From: Microglena sp. YARC
Lineage: Eukaryota > Chlorophyta > Chlorophyceae > Chlamydomonadales > Chlamydomonadaceae
DNA: 64,000 nt
Assembly (NCBI GenBank): GCA_022414725.1
Contig: CM039462.1
Coordinates: forward strand, 46,751,241-46,815,240
Direction of reading: 5' to 3'
Both the position numbers and the translations under genes were made by a program. Under the pieces are notes generated by a model, which made no database searches, was not told where the DNA came from, and was given only the letters and a program-made list of their open reading frames with translations. This document shows, piece after piece, positions 1 through 10,640 of this stretch. Numbering within the stretch: position 1 is the stretch's first letter; each line of letters opens with the position of its first letter.

Positions 1-889
1 AACCTTTCTGGTGTTTGAGGCTCTGCCTGCATACCGGAGGTTGCCAAGCCGACAAGCTCCTGCTGATGTCTACGTCGTCTTTGCCCTTTGCTCTGCCCAG
101 CCGACGGTCGGCTCCTGGCATGAGCTTGCGCTCTAGTGGCTCTGTGCTACCTTCTGAGAAATTTTTCGATCAAACTGGCGGATCGCCGGCACTGCCGTAG
201 GATTCGCCAGAGGAGGACGACCTACGCGTCTGGACCTGGAGATTCTGGAGGTGGTAGGAAGCAGGGGGTATGGTCAGCACCACTACGGGTGCTGCTCCTC
301 TACCCCCCAACCGGGTGAGTCGAGCGATAGAGGGGGGGACTTGAGATTGACTGATCATCGACGGCGGGATATTAGGACCTTTACATGCCTCGGCTCTGCT
401 CTTCGCATCCTAGCGATAAATGTTCGAATTCTGCCTTGCGATTTTGCGATTTTCTGCCATTGGTGCGATTTTCTGCACAGGTGTGACTTGCTGCACTGTC
501 ATTCTCGTCTCCTTTTCCCATACCTCAAATCTCGACTTCGACTAACGCTTCCCCACCTTCTGTGATCCCAGGTCTCGCAGCGCCGGACTTCGCCCATGCT
601 ACAGGCCGCATGCTACCGGCCGCAGTGGACGCCGTCCTGGCCCTAGTCCAGCGGCCGTGGAGGATCTTTGGCATGATATCTTGGTGGATATTTTTCTCTC
701 TTAGGCTCCTTGTGACCCTGGGTGCGTTCCGTGGTTCGACAGAGGTTACTACTTTGTCTTCCCGTGCCCTGGTTCCCCCTTAGGTGTATGCCTTAGCTAA
801 GTGAGTTTGGGTTCAAGTGTTTGAGTTCTGATAGGGCTTAGGAATTTTTAGTTAAGTGGTATAGAGGCATGGTTGATCTCGATTAGTTG

Positions 890-1795
890 GGGCATGCATG
901 AGTTGTTGATGATGACACTGCTCAGCATGGTGCTAGTGTGTTATCTTTGCAATCGCGTGTTCATCTAGGGAGACAAGACTCCTTCGGAGCTTTTCTTTGG
1001 GGTTGCACCTGATGTGTCGTTGTTGCGTTTGTTTGGTTGCCCTTGCTATGTAATCTTAGTATTGGGCAGTCACGCAACAAGCTAGTTAAAAAGACATTGT
1101 TTGGTAGACTGGTTGGGTATTCCCTGGTGAGTAAGGGTTATTATATTTGGGTTTCCAATGTTGCGCCAGTTAGTAGTGAGTAGTGATGTACTCTCTATCT
1201 CCAGTTCAGTTCTAAACTGTCTTTCTGGGTTCTCCCATTAGTATGGGTCCCCGTGCCGCTTGCATCCCTCCTGTCATCAAACGGTGATATGTTATGTGTT
1301 ACCGGTAATTCCCTACGCCTTTAACAACCCCAATTGTTGTTGGCTGGCCTGGCTGGGATGTATCATTGTTGCATTCTAGACCAGGGCCTGATCTTGCTGT
1401 ATTGTGTGTGAAGTTTTAGGGCGGGTGGGAGTTGGATATCCAACTATAATCTTAGCCGAATCTCAGGGGGTCGCCAGGCCCTCCTCTGTGCCACGTTTAG
1501 CGGTGAAGCTTTAGGATTTAGACAGCCTTCGATCATAGTGGTACCTGGATCAGGTCCATTGACTAATTGTCGCCAACCTCCGACCACCTCGGATGGCTCG
1601 CGGGTCGATAATTCCGACGCCTCCTGTCGTCCCTGGTGGATTACTCGGGTCAAGCCCATGTGATGATGTAGCCGTTGCCGAATGGGTAAGTGATGATCTT
1701 GAACACTGGTCTAGCTTGATACTGCGTATGGCTGGGTGTTACAGTCAACCCAGGATTCATTGTTTTAGGTGCTGCTGGTTCTCATACGTAGGTTA
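890..1795 (+). pseudogene. Decayed copia pol remnant (integrase C-terminal side and linker)
   Basis: The segment lines up with the intact-looking inner copy. Positions near 893 match 6112 (end of the integrase core). About 1000-1190 matches 6330-6510 (the GRLVGYS and VWVP region of copia integrases). About 1450-1540 matches 6775-6850, and 1650-1790 matches 6975-7090. Stops and indels occur throughout, and the stretch with the integrase glutamate is deleted. The active-site parts of reverse transcriptase are not recognisable downstream. It is a dead relic of the same family as the inner element. Confidence 0.75.
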
Positions 1796-2492
1796 ACATG
1801 GCCCTATGTGTGAGTGCCTATTCCTCAGCACCTCCTAGACTGACTTATAGGGTAGTCTAGATTGGTGGAGCGTTACGACGCTTTGTTTAGGCAGCTTCCT
1901 TTCAGCTGTCTTTCTTGGTTTTGGTGGAAGGTGGTACTTAATTCAGACCACCGTTATAGCGTCTTGGTGGTTTCTGACTCTTAGTTCCATAGGCAGATGG
2001 TTCGTTCGGTGGAGCTCATCATAGATTAGCTATTTCTTTTTACTCCACACTGTTTTTATATCACCAGCCCCTCATGTGATTGGAACTTTTTGTGGAGTGT
2101 AGTAGTTGTTTCCCTTCGGATTTTACTGTGAATTGGTGGGCTGGGTAATCTTGCAGTTGTACTTGCAGATGTACCGCCGCTCACCTCTTTCTTGTTCTTC
2201 CGAGTGTATTTCAAGCGCCCTTTCATTCCTTCCTTTGCAGTAAATTCTTTGAAGTCCTTTTTTCTGCGTTTCCTATTTTTAGGTGGACAATAGGTTTTAT
2301 GTATTATGGTTGTACATCTACCCTTCTATTGTTCATTGAACTGTGTTTCCTTTGTTGGTTACAAGTTTCTTGAAATTTTAACTTCGCATCCTTTGGATTT
2401 TTTTCAGTTACTGCAGGTTTGGTTTGCTTGTGGTTAGGCGCTTGGTGTGTCTTGAGTGCATGAGTTCTTTGCGGTGCGATACCCACCTCTTA

Positions 2493-2497
2493 GAATG
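2493..2497. repeat. Target-site duplication, left copy (GAATG)
   Basis: GAATG lies directly before the first base of the 5' LTR (2498) and again directly after the 3' LTR (9531-9535). Five bp is the usual copia target duplication. Removing 2498-9535 rejoins the outer element. Confidence 0.85.
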
Positions 2498-2891
2498 TGT
2501 CAGCATGAATTGCGGTGCTCTCAAGCGTTTTAATGACTTGGTGACTACTTATGTACTCCTTAGAACTATCGGCCCTGATAGCTTCCCATAGTGATAGCTT
2601 CCCGTAGAACTGAGTCATCCTTTAGTGACTCAGTGTCAGCTTCCTATTGACTGCCTGTCTCTCTGTGTCTTATCGGTCTCTCCCTGACATGTCCTGTGTT
2701 AAACGGTGTCAGGGTGACAAGATTCGGGCTTAGGGTCTATTCAGGTTACAGGCATCCACTTCGCCCACCGCTGGTGTCCTTTAGTGTACGTCCTTGCTTG
2801 TAACGTTATTCTCGTCTCTGTGTATAGATTGGCGCGTCTGTCTCCGCTGCATACATCTCTGTCCACTCTTAGAAGTGCTTAATAGCTGATA
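2498..2891 (+). repeat. 5' LTR of the inner copia element
   Basis: It begins TGTCAGC and ends GCTGATA, a 7-bp terminal inverted repeat with one mismatch. It matches 9138-9530 almost base for base. It carries a short internal duplication around 2578-2605 (gatagcttccc twice). Promoter and polyadenylation signals are expected here, but I cannot place them. Confidence 0.9.
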
Positions 2892-2910
2892 GGTTATGGG
2901 CTTCATCTCG
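2892..2910 (+). other. Putative primer-binding site
   Basis: GGTTATGGGCTTC directly follows the LTR end, where a copia element pairs with a host tRNA to prime reverse transcription. It shares only part of the usual initiator-Met-type site, so the primer tRNA is not identified. Confidence 0.4.
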
Positions 2911-4376
2911 ATCTACCACTGCTTTATAATGCAACTTCCGCGTGGGCCTCCTGCAGGCTTCGAAAAGCTAACCCCACAGAATGGTTTGTCTTGGTCGCGC
3001 GGTATGGAGAGCGTCATTGTATCCAATGGCTGCGACCGCATTCTTCCGTTCAAGACTCGTGTTCCACTGATTGGCTTGATGATTGCGCGCCAGCGGCCTC
3101 TGCTGCCTTAGATGAGTATCCTTCCGCCATCATGGAAGACATCCCCCCCTACCAAACCTCCATTTCTCTCCCTCCTTCTCCTCTTGTCCAACGCCTCCTT
3201 CCTGAGGTAGAGGATATTCTGATGCTTCTATGCTGCGTCTCGACTCAGATCATCAAATACAAGTCTTCTCCTCCGCTCTGATGCCCGTTTTGAGTATGAC
3301 AATGCTGATCTGGCTCGCCATAAGCATGAAGATGGCTACTACACTGAGGATGACGATGACGACGAAAAGGAAGACCTACAGAGTGCGCGGAGTGGTGACT
3401 TCGTGGAGTCACACCTTCCACTGCCACTCGTGTTTTTGAGTCTCCGGTGTTTGAGCACCAGTCGGCTCCTCCTCCTCCTCCTCCTCCTCCTGTCTACAAG
3501 CCTCCGACTGCTCCTCCGCATCCACCTGCGGTACCTGAGTTGGCTATGCGACTTTGCTGAGAAGCTCGTCACTTGGTTCTTTTGATTCCTCCCTCCCTTT
3601 GTTCGCAACCCTTCTGAGCGAGCTCTGGCTGGCTACCACACGCGGTCTCGTGAGACTGCTGCTGCTGCTCGAGTGTCCACAGCGATGCTGCTGGCCCTCC
3701 CTGAATCCACCTCCACCTCCACCGGTGGAGCAGCCTCCTGCCCCTTCTCCTTTTCCTCCCCCCCTGCCCTACTACCCGAATCGCTCGCTGGGGATGCTTA
3801 TCCTGGGAGCACCTGCTTGATGGCTCCACACCTTCGCGCATGGATGTGCGGAGTTTGCCGCCAAATTCGCCAGGCGCAGAAAGCTGGTGACTCCTTGGAC
3901 CGCACTTTGTACGGTAGGATGGATCAGGCTGCCACTCAGGCTAATCTAGATACGAAGGGGCGGGCTAGGCGAGTGATGTGTTCTCTGAGTTGGGTCATGC
4001 ATGCCGTGCTTATCTGGGGCCTGTGCAGGCAGGGATTGACTACCCCCTCCTGGTGGTGCTACCTTCGGTGGATTGGGAGTTCGAAATGCAAATCTACGCA
4101 AGTACCAGTTTGCCAAAGTTCCTCTCAGCTTTGTACCTCCTAGGCCAGATTTTGAGCTACTCGTAAATGTTGCGAGTTCTTTGGATGAGATTGAGAACCT
4201 TGATGACCAGCGTGCATATGATGCTGGCATCGCTGCCGAGTACTTTCTGTCGGTTCGCGCTATGCATGATGCCACGCCGTTTTCGCCTGTTGCCTCACAC
4301 CTGCCTCTCCTAGTCAGACTCGTGTAGATCCTGCACTGTTAGGATTTAGTACCCTGCCCTTGCACGCCAGGAGTTC
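2911..4376 (+). pseudogene. gag leader and broken N-terminal gag
   Basis: There is no single open frame. About 3290-3410 reads as a charged segment with a run of acidic residues (codons at 3346-3375). About 3425-3550 reads as a proline-rich stretch (CTC/CCT repeats) and about 3700-3760 as a second Ser/Thr/Pro-rich stretch. Frames change several times between 3410 and 4330. Acidic and proline-rich N-termini are plausible for a copia Gag, but I cannot place the start codon. About 2911-3120 has no clear coding content. Confidence 0.45.
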
Positions 4377-5114
4377 ATGTGTCTCACCATGATGCTCGCG
4401 CACATGACGGAACCGATGGTACAGGTGTATCAGGATTTTGCTACACCTCGCGATATCTTACTGCATATCAAGAGGCAGCATTCTGATGCCCTTGCTGCTC
4501 GGGTTCCCCTCATGCTTGTTGAGCTTCGTAGTGTGACCATGAACAACTCTGAACCCGTGGATGTGTTCTTTCGCAGGGTGCGGCAGTTGTGCACTGATCT
4601 TCGCAGTGCGGGATACCCGCAGCCGCAGCGTCACGCGATGCACACTATAATCAATGGCATCACTCACCCTCGATTCGATTCGCTGCGCCTCCAGTTTGGC
4701 TTTGAGTTGTACCAGAACAATACCGTAGACTACTGGTCTTGTCTTGATGCTTATAGATCGTTAGATTTCTTAAATGTGTCTCTCCCCAGGTCTGATCCAA
4801 GGCATCCTGGCTGGTCCCGCGACCCTCCCCAGATCCCTGCTAATGCTGCTTTCCAGCGGGGCAAGGGATCTGGTTCTCAGAGTTCCGGGGGCACCAAGAG
4901 GCGCTTGGATTGCACTTGGGGACCCTGTCGTTCGAAAACGAGCCACTCGGAAGACCGCTGCTTTACAAAGTATCCGGAACTCAGAAAGGCCAAGGGACGT
5001 GCACCTGGTTCTGAACCGGTGCCCGTAGCTTTGGCCCTTCCAGGGTCGCTTACACGTAAGCAGCTGTCGTCCTTGCAGGCTCAGATCGATGGGTACGCCA
5101 TTTCAAAGAACTAG
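4377..5114 (+). CDS. gag: Gag core (copia-type, UBN2/Retrotran_gag-like) with zinc-knuckle-like motif
   Basis: This is a 245-residue frame. Residues about 5-140 have the helical copia Gag pattern (VYQDFATPRDILLHIKRQ, VDVFFRRVRQLCTDLRSAG, then HTIINGI). A basic, Ser/Gly-rich stretch follows (about 155-180), then a Cys-His motif near residue 185 with spacing CX4CX5HX4C. The usual retroviral knuckle is CX2CX4HX4C, so this one is a variant. The product packages element RNA in virus-like particles. The frame ends at TAG (5112-5114), but the same frame continues without another stop into protease. The true N-terminus lies upstream beyond frame breaks. Confidence 0.8.
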   Translation: MCLTMMLAHMTEPMVQVYQDFATPRDILLHIKRQHSDALAARVPLMLVELRSVTMNNSEPVDVFFRRVRQLCTDLRSAGYPQPQRHAMHTIINGITHPRFDSLRLQFGFELYQNNTVDYWSCLDAYRSLDFLNVSLPRSDPRHPGWSRDPPQIPANAAFQRGKGSGSQSSGGTKRRLDCTWGPCRSKTSHSEDRCFTKYPELRKAKGRAPGSEPVPVALALPGSLTRKQLSSLQAQIDGYAISKN

Positions 5115-5770
5115 GAGGTAAGCTCTGTCCTATTTTCTTGCACGACTAAGTTCTCAAACATTTGCAGCCCAAGTCTTTCTGAAGGTATCTGGCATGTGGA
5201 CTCGGGAGCTGGGATGTCAATCACAGGTGATAGGTCGTTGTTCACTGTGTTTGAATCCTCTGCTGTTGGGCCTGCAGTTCGATTTGCTGATGGGGTGATT
5301 CAACGGTCAGAGGGTATGGGGTCCATTGTGTTATGTAGTGATTGGTTACCAACATCAATCACCTTAACCAATATTCTATACATACCCCACTGTCCAGTAA
5401 ATCTCCTGTCCGTACATGCTGTAGCTCATTCCCTCCACTGCAAGATTGCTTTTGATAGTATTAGTTGTACTGCCACTCAGGGCTCTTCTGTGCTCTGGTC
5501 CTTTCCTGCTTCCAGTGATGGTGTGTATAAGTTTGCATGTAGGCCTTGTCACACCTCCAGTCGTTGTTTGAGGGTTGCTGAATATTATCCAGCTTTTGCA
5601 CTTGATGTTGATGAGGACGGTGGAGTTATTATCCCTACCACTCCTGCATGGTTGTGGCATAGGCGACTGGGTCATCCCGGTTATGATGCCTTGCACAACC
5701 TTGTCAAGCGTGGTATGGTTAAGAACTTACCCCTCAGCCTTCATCAAGTACAAAAGATGGGTAAGATCCA
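5115..5770 (+). CDS. pol: Pol part 1: aspartic protease and integrase zinc domain (fragment)
   Basis: It continues the Gag frame after TAG. The protease active-site segment WHVDSGAGMSITGD is encoded at 5190-5231, with the catalytic Asp in DSG. The integrase N-terminal zinc-binding histidines (LWHRRLGHPGYDAL, H-x4-H) lie at about 5650-5690. The matching Cys pair (CDAC) is in the next frame at about 5774, so a single-base frame change falls at about 5760-5773. If this frame is followed instead, translation ends at 5826-5828. Protease would cleave the Gag-Pol polyprotein. Confidence 0.82.
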
Positions 5771-5773
5771 TGT

Positions 5774-7524
5774 GATGCTTGTCAAAAGGCTAAGGGAAAG
5801 CGTCTCCCTTTTCCTAAAGAAAGCATGACTGAGGTCCTTGCACCCCTCCAACGCCTTCACTTGGATATCATGGGACCGGTTCATATTAGGGGTCTTCGTG
5901 GGGAGTTTTATATCTTGTGCCTTGTAGACCAATTCTCTGGCTATGCTGAGGTATTGTGCTTGAGGACCAAGGATGAAGCTCCCTTAGCAGTCCAGACTAT
6001 CATCCTCAGATGGTCAAATCAGCTGCAGGGGTTTGCCTTTAAGTGTCTGAGATCTGACAGGGCTAAAGAGTTTATAGTTAAATGGTTCGAGGATTGGTTA
6101 GAATCGGTTGGGGCAGTACATGAGTTGTCTTTGGCATACACTGCACAGCAGAATGCAACTGTGGAAAGGTATAATGGGGTCCTTCAGAATATAGCTAGGA
6201 GTATCCACTTGGAGTCTAAGCTTACTAAGTCCTTTTGGCCCTATGCCTTCCTGGCTGCTTGTTACCTTAGAAACCGTCTGCCTAACCAGGGACGCAAGAC
6301 ACCCTTTGAGTTGTTTTATGGGGTGAAACCTGATGTGTCGTTATTACGTGTGTTTGGATGCCCCTGCTATGTTACTCTAGTCAATGGGAAGAAACGTAAT
6401 AAGCTAGACGAAAGGGCGTTATCTGGTAGACTGGTTGGGTATTCTCTGGTGAGTAAGGGTTATTTTGTTTGGGTTCCTAAGTTGCGCCAGGTAGTAGAGA
6501 GTCGTGATGTACTCTTCTATGAGCAGTTTGATCATAACTGCATTCCTGGGCTAACTCCCTATGATGGGTCGCCATATGTCTCTAGCATCCCTGCCGCCAT
6601 CAACGGACACATGCCTGTGGTTGCGGTTGATTCCCTAGACCCTTTGTCTTCCCCAATTGTTGACCACTGTCCTGGCCATAGGATGACTCTGCGACCTAGG
6701 TCGGGGGCCAGTGGTACTGTTTTGCGTGAGAACACACTGGGCGGGCGAGTTTCTGCGGCTCCTACGGACAAAATCTTAGCCGAATCTCAGGGGGTCGCCA
6801 GGCCCTCCTCTGCGTCACATTCCGTCGGTGAAGTCGTTGGATTTACACCAACTCAGACCATAGTGGATCCTTTGTTAGATCCATTGCCTACTAGTCATCA
6901 TACTCCCATCATCACTGATAGCTCGATGGAGTTGGTGAACGCTTCACCTCCTGCCGTCTCTGATAGATTACTCAGGAGTCCGGGTGATGATGTAGCCGTT
7001 GCAGATGATGCAAGTGATGATCTTGAACCGTGGTCAGGCTCCGATACTGCGTATGGCTGGGGTGTTCCGGTCGACCCAGGCTTCGTTGATTTAGAGGCAA
7101 AGAAGGCCGGCCCTGTTCAACCAGGCAGTAGTTCTGCACTGGGGGCTTTACTAATGGTTACTGCTGATACTGCTGATACCCCGCTGCCCATGTACAAGTA
7201 TAACTGCTTGCACGTGGGAGCATCTGTTGCATCCACCACTGAACTGACCTACAAAGCTGCCATGTTGCATACCAACCCTGACAGGGATCAATGGCTTCTT
7301 GCCATGAAGGATGAGATGGCTTCCCTTCATGCCCATGGTACATGGGTTCTCACTCCACAGCCTCGTAAGCAGAAGATCCTGTCTGGCAGGTGGTTATTTG
7401 TGAAGAAGATTGGTGTTGATGGTACTATACGCTTCAAGGCACGTTTTGTGGTCCGTGGTTTTCTGCAGCGTCCTGGGCTGGATTTTCATGATGTATATGC
7501 CCTGTCTCCTCCAAAGCAGGTCTT
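5774..7524 (+). CDS. pol: Pol part 2: integrase core and start of reverse transcriptase (fragment)
   Basis: The frame opens with the integrase CDACQKAKGK cysteines. The DDE triad is visible: Asp in LHLDIMGP (about 5860), Asp in RSDRAKEF (about 6050) and Glu in VERYNG (about 6160). The conserved GRLVGYS and VESRDVLFYE segments follow (about 6424-6520). A long, poorly conserved linker (about 6540-7240) leads into the reverse transcriptase start (DQWLLAMKDEMASL, then GRWLFVKKIG, KARFVVRGF). The frame is lost by a one-base change near 7522-7527. The integrase would insert the cDNA and explains the 5-bp target duplication. Confidence 0.88.
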
Positions 7525-7527
7525 AGG

Positions 7528-8262
7528 GTGCTCCTGGCTGCCATCACTCATAGGAAGATGTTTGTTCGGCAGCTAGACATCAAGACTGCATTCCTAAATG
7601 CCAAGCTGGAGCCTGGTCTGGACCTGTACTGCCACCAGCCTGAGGGCTTTAGGCACCTTGGTCCTAACGGTGTTCCACTTGTCTGCAAACTGATCAAGTC
7701 CCTTTATGGATTGAAGCAGGCACCCAGAGCTTGGAGTAGGGATGTCAAGCGGGTTCTGGTTGCTCATGGCTTTACTATGTGCAAGGCAGAACCTGCTCTG
7801 TACTTTAGGAAGGATTCTGATGGTGGGTGGAGCTATGTCCTGACCTATGTTGATGACTTTATCTGTGCTTTTAGTGAGCTGGATAGGTATGTGTTGCTGA
7901 TCCAGGCAATGGAAGCAGCTGGCTGGGAGGTCAAAGAGATGGGTGTTCCAATTCAGTTCCTCTCTTTGGACATGGATGTTACCCTTGACTCTGAAGGCAG
8001 GTGTGTTCAGATCAATCTCTCTCAGCACACCTACATTGTTGATCTGGTGGAGCAGTTTGGTCTTACTGCTGCTGCCCCACCCAAGTTTGCTGCTCCCATG
8101 GCCAAATCCACTGTTTCTGACGCCCATGGAGAGCCCCTGCCGTCTAATAGCCAGTACCTCTCTCTTGTAGGTGCTTTGCTATACCTGGCCACTTGCACCA
8201 GGCCTGATATTTCCTTTGCTGTTAGCTATTTATCCAGGTTCTCTGCTCACCCTACAGTCCTC
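7528..8262 (+). CDS. pol: Pol part 3: reverse transcriptase palm (fragment)
   Basis: This is the catalytic core of the copia reverse transcriptase. LDIKTAFLNAKL gives the first catalytic Asp (about 7577), SLYGLKQAPRAW is the characteristic copia motif, and YVDD (about 7848-7859) holds the other two catalytic aspartates. LVGALLYLATCTRPDI and YLSRFSAHPT mark the connection to RNase H. The frame changes at about 8255-8265, where the expected GAAKR segment continues in another frame. All catalytic residues are present. Confidence 0.9.
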
Positions 8263-8497
8263 TCTCTGGGGGGCTGCCAAACGGTTACTCTTGTATTTGA
8301 GAACACATTCTCACCTGGGTCTCACTTACACCCACAGCCCTGATTTCACTTTTACTGTCTTTAGTGACTCATCTTATGCTGATGATGGGTCTGACAGGAG
8401 ATCTCAGACTGGCTTTGCAGTTCTAGCTGGTGGGTGCATTGTTAACTGGATGAGCAAGCGACAGCCTACTGTTGCTATTAGCTCTAGTGAGGCTGGT
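8263..8497 (+). CDS. pol: Pol part 4: RNase H, first half (fragment)
   Basis: In this frame the sequence runs WGAAKRLLLYLRTHSHLGL and then FSDSSYADD, whose first Asp (about 8368) is an RNase H active-site residue. RRSQTGF and SSSEA follow, the latter carrying the catalytic Glu (about 8488). A further frame change at about 8495-8500 moves the rest to the next frame. RNase H removes the RNA strand during reverse transcription. Confidence 0.85.
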
Positions 8498-8817
8498 ATC
8501 AGGCCCTGTCCCAGGCTGCCAGGGAGGTCCAATGGTTGAAGAAATTGAGGGTGGATCTGGGTCTGCCTTGTGCTTTGGTTACAATTCAGGGTGACAACTT
8601 AGGTTCCCTGAGTTGGGCCACTGACTGGCAGCTTCTGCCTCGCAGCAAGCACATTGATGTTATTCATCACTACATCAAGGAGCTGGTGGAGGATGGCCAA
8701 CTGGCTGTTGCCTATGTTAACACTGTGGATAACTGTGCTGACCCCTTCACCAAGCCCCTTGATCCTGCTGTGTTCTGGCGGTTTGTCCGTATGCTTGGAA
8801 TGACCGCTACTTCTTAG
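8498..8817 (+). CDS. pol: Pol part 5: RNase H, C-terminal half (fragment)
   Basis: The frame continues with the Ala-rich helix before VQWLKKL, then the GDNLGSL segment with the next catalytic Asp. RSKHIDVIHHYIKE and NCADPFTKPL, the hallmark C-terminal motifs of copia polyproteins, follow. Translation ends at TAG 8815-8817. Length and order match a complete copia RNase H once the frame change at about 8497 is allowed for. Confidence 0.88.
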
Positions 8818-9137
8818 GGTCATTTTTTAGTTTTTTGGTTACATACGTTTCTTGTTTTTTGGTTATCATTGTATGGCATTAGGTTCCTATTCCGGATCGG
8901 GTTTTCTATACCGTTGTTACCCGTCATTGATATTCGGTTATCCTGTTTTCTCCCTTGGCACTCTTTGGTATTTTGCCTTGGTCCATTCCTTCATTTACAC
9001 CCTTTGGTTACATTTGAAGTTCTCTCGTTTTTTCGGAGTTCTTTAATTTTTTTTTTTAATCTGTTACATATAGTTCTATGTCCCCAGTGCCATAGGTGGA
9101 GTAGTAGTATTGTATGTCACCTGTGTCATAGGTGGAG
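8818..9137 (+). other. 3' untranslated part of the inner element with polypurine-like tract
   Basis: Non-coding and T-rich. It ends in the purine-rich AGGTGGAG (about 9130-9137) directly before the 3' LTR, the expected plus-strand primer site. The CATAGGTGGAG block occurs twice (about 9090 and 9127). The same arrangement recurs before the outer element's LTR (about 10240 and 10280), linking the two elements. Confidence 0.65.
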
Positions 9138-9530
9138 TGTCAGCATGAATTGCGGTGCTCTCAAGCGTTTTATGACTTGGTGACTACTTATGTACTCCCT
9201 TAGAACTATCGGCCCTGATAGCTTCCCATAGTGATAGCTTCCCGTAGAACTGAGTCATCCTTTAGTGACTCAGTGTCAGCTTCCTATTGACTGCCTGTCT
9301 CTCTGTGTCTTATCGGTCTCTCCTGACATGTCCTGTGTTAAACGGTGTCAGGGTGACAAGATCCGGGCTTAGGGTCTATTCAGGTTACAGGCATCCACTT
9401 CGCCCACCGCTGGTGTCCTTTAGTGTACGTCCTTGCTTGTAACGTTATTCTCGTCTCTGTGTATAGATTGGCGCGTCTGTCTCCGCTGCATACATCTCTG
9501 TCCACTCTTAGAAGTGCTTAATAGCTGATA
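9138..9530 (+). repeat. 3' LTR of the inner copia element
   Basis: Near-identical partner of 2498-2891, with the same TGTCAGC and GCTGATA ends. It is followed by the GAATG target duplication at 9531-9535. Confidence 0.9.
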
Positions 9531-9535
9531 GAATG
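9531..9535. repeat. Target-site duplication, right copy (GAATG)
   Basis: Matches 2493-2497 exactly. The outer element's sequence resumes immediately after it. Confidence 0.85.
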
Positions 9536-10290
9536 TTTTTCGGTAGTGCCGTAGCTGGGGATTTATGATAATTAACTTTCATAAATCTTCTTACTTCCAT
9601 CTTTGAGTGAGAAACCTGTTCATCATGGTTTTTTCATCCCAACCTAGTCATGAATTCTATGCTAAGAATAGTTTTTTAAGGTAGTGGATTTTTCCATCGA
9701 CTTTTTTTTTTCCATCGTAGTCTTTAGTGTCCTCTTGTCTGCGTCCTCTAGGTTTTGATTCTCTCGTGTGCTGCTCTCACACGATATTTCAATCCGTCTC
9801 TTTGGTTATCATTGATTGGCGTTAGGTTCCTATTCCCGGATCGGGTTTTCTATACCGTTGTTCCCCAACTTTGATATACGATTTTTTCAGTCTTCTCTTT
9901 TGGTTAAGTTCTCGGTTCTTTCAGTCACCGTTGTTCCCCTTCCTTTGGTATTAGGATTGATTTCTGTTTGGCCTCCCTGTGATTTTCTGGTTTGGTGCCT
10001 ACTATTCTGGATGAATAGTATTGTTGCGCTTACCATGGATGGTTACATTTCCATTTTGGTCTCAGCTCAGCTCGGTATGACCCAAGTTTTTTGCTGCTAC
10101 ATTTTCGGAGCACTACAGTGGTTTTTGGTTCATCCTTTCTCATCCTTTTATTTTAGACAAGGCTTTCTTCTGGTTTCCTGTTTTTCCGCCGTTCCTTCAT
10201 AATTTTTGTTTGCTACCAAGTTATGGTTCTATGTCCCCAATGCCATAGGTGGAGCACTAGTATTGTATGTCACCTGCGTCATAGGTGGAG
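9536..10290 (+). mobile_element. Right internal part of the outer copia element (3' untranslated region)
   Basis: Continues the element interrupted at 2497. About 9800-9870 matches the inner 3' region at about 8860-8925 (ggttatcattg, then a shared TTCCTATTCC block and ggatcgggttttctatacc). The final 70 bases repeat the CATAGGTGGAG pair seen before the inner 3' LTR. No protein-coding capacity is visible. Confidence 0.75.
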
Positions 10291-10588
10291 TATCAGCATG
10301 AATATCGGTGCTCTCGCTTGTTTTATGTCTTGGTGACTCCTTGTGTACTCCCTTAGAACTATCGGTCCTGACAGTTATATGTCAGCTTCCTGTTGACTGC
10401 GTCATCGGTTCTTCTGACACGCGCTGTCTAGCCTGTACCCTGATCAGGTTCCAGGCTACCGCCCCCTTTCCTCCACTGGTGCCCCTTAATGGGTCTCCTG
10501 TGCTTGTAACTTATTCTCGTCTCCGCATTTATAGATTGGCGTGCTGCACACACAAAGTCCACTCTCCGGAGTGTTATCCAAGCTGATA
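10291..10588 (+). repeat. 3' LTR of the outer copia element
   Basis: It starts TATCAGC and ends GCTGATA, a perfect 7-bp terminal inverted repeat. It shares interrupted blocks with the inner LTR (CAGCATGAAT, TAGAACTATCGG, GTGCTTGTAAC, TATAGATTGGCG) but is about 95 bp shorter and well diverged. No matching target duplication can be checked because the left end lies outside the window. Confidence 0.75.
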
Positions 10589-10640
10589 GAGTGCGTTGAC
10601 GTGGGCCTGGGAGTGCCTGATTAGAGGCAGCATAGTTCAG

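Larger units (their letters stand above)
1..2497 (+). mobile_element. Left part of an old, degenerate Ty1/copia element (outer element)
   Basis: This stretch is the interrupted left part of a copia-type element whose right part resumes at 9536. About 890-1790 follows the inner element's integrase-to-RT linker (about 6112-7090) in the same order, with many indels and no open frame. For 1-889 (C/T-rich, possibly old gag) and 1801-2492 (T-rich) I see no convincing similarity to a protein. No 5' LTR of this element lies in the window, so it must begin upstream. The inner element inserted at 2493-2497. Confidence 0.7.
2498..9530 (+). mobile_element. Full-length Ty1/copia LTR retrotransposon (inner element, about 7.0 kb)
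   Basis: Two nearly identical LTRs (2498-2891 and 9138-9530) bound an internal region coding in the order gag, protease, integrase, reverse transcriptase, RNase H. Integrase before reverse transcriptase is the copia order. The element is flanked by a GAATG duplication and inserted into an older relative. The two LTRs differ by about three single-base indels and one substitution, so insertion was recent. The coding region has one in-frame TAG (5112) and frame changes near 5770, 7525, 8260 and 8497. These are either real damage or sequencing indels, since LTR differences and frame breaks are mostly single-base. No envelope gene is present. Confidence 0.92.

Noticed and set aside
5118..5167. Possible 50-nt intron between gag and protease (GAG|GTAAGC to TTTGCAG)
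   Set aside because: The signals look good, but removing it would leave the TAG in place and throw protease out of frame; the unspliced frame is the coding one.
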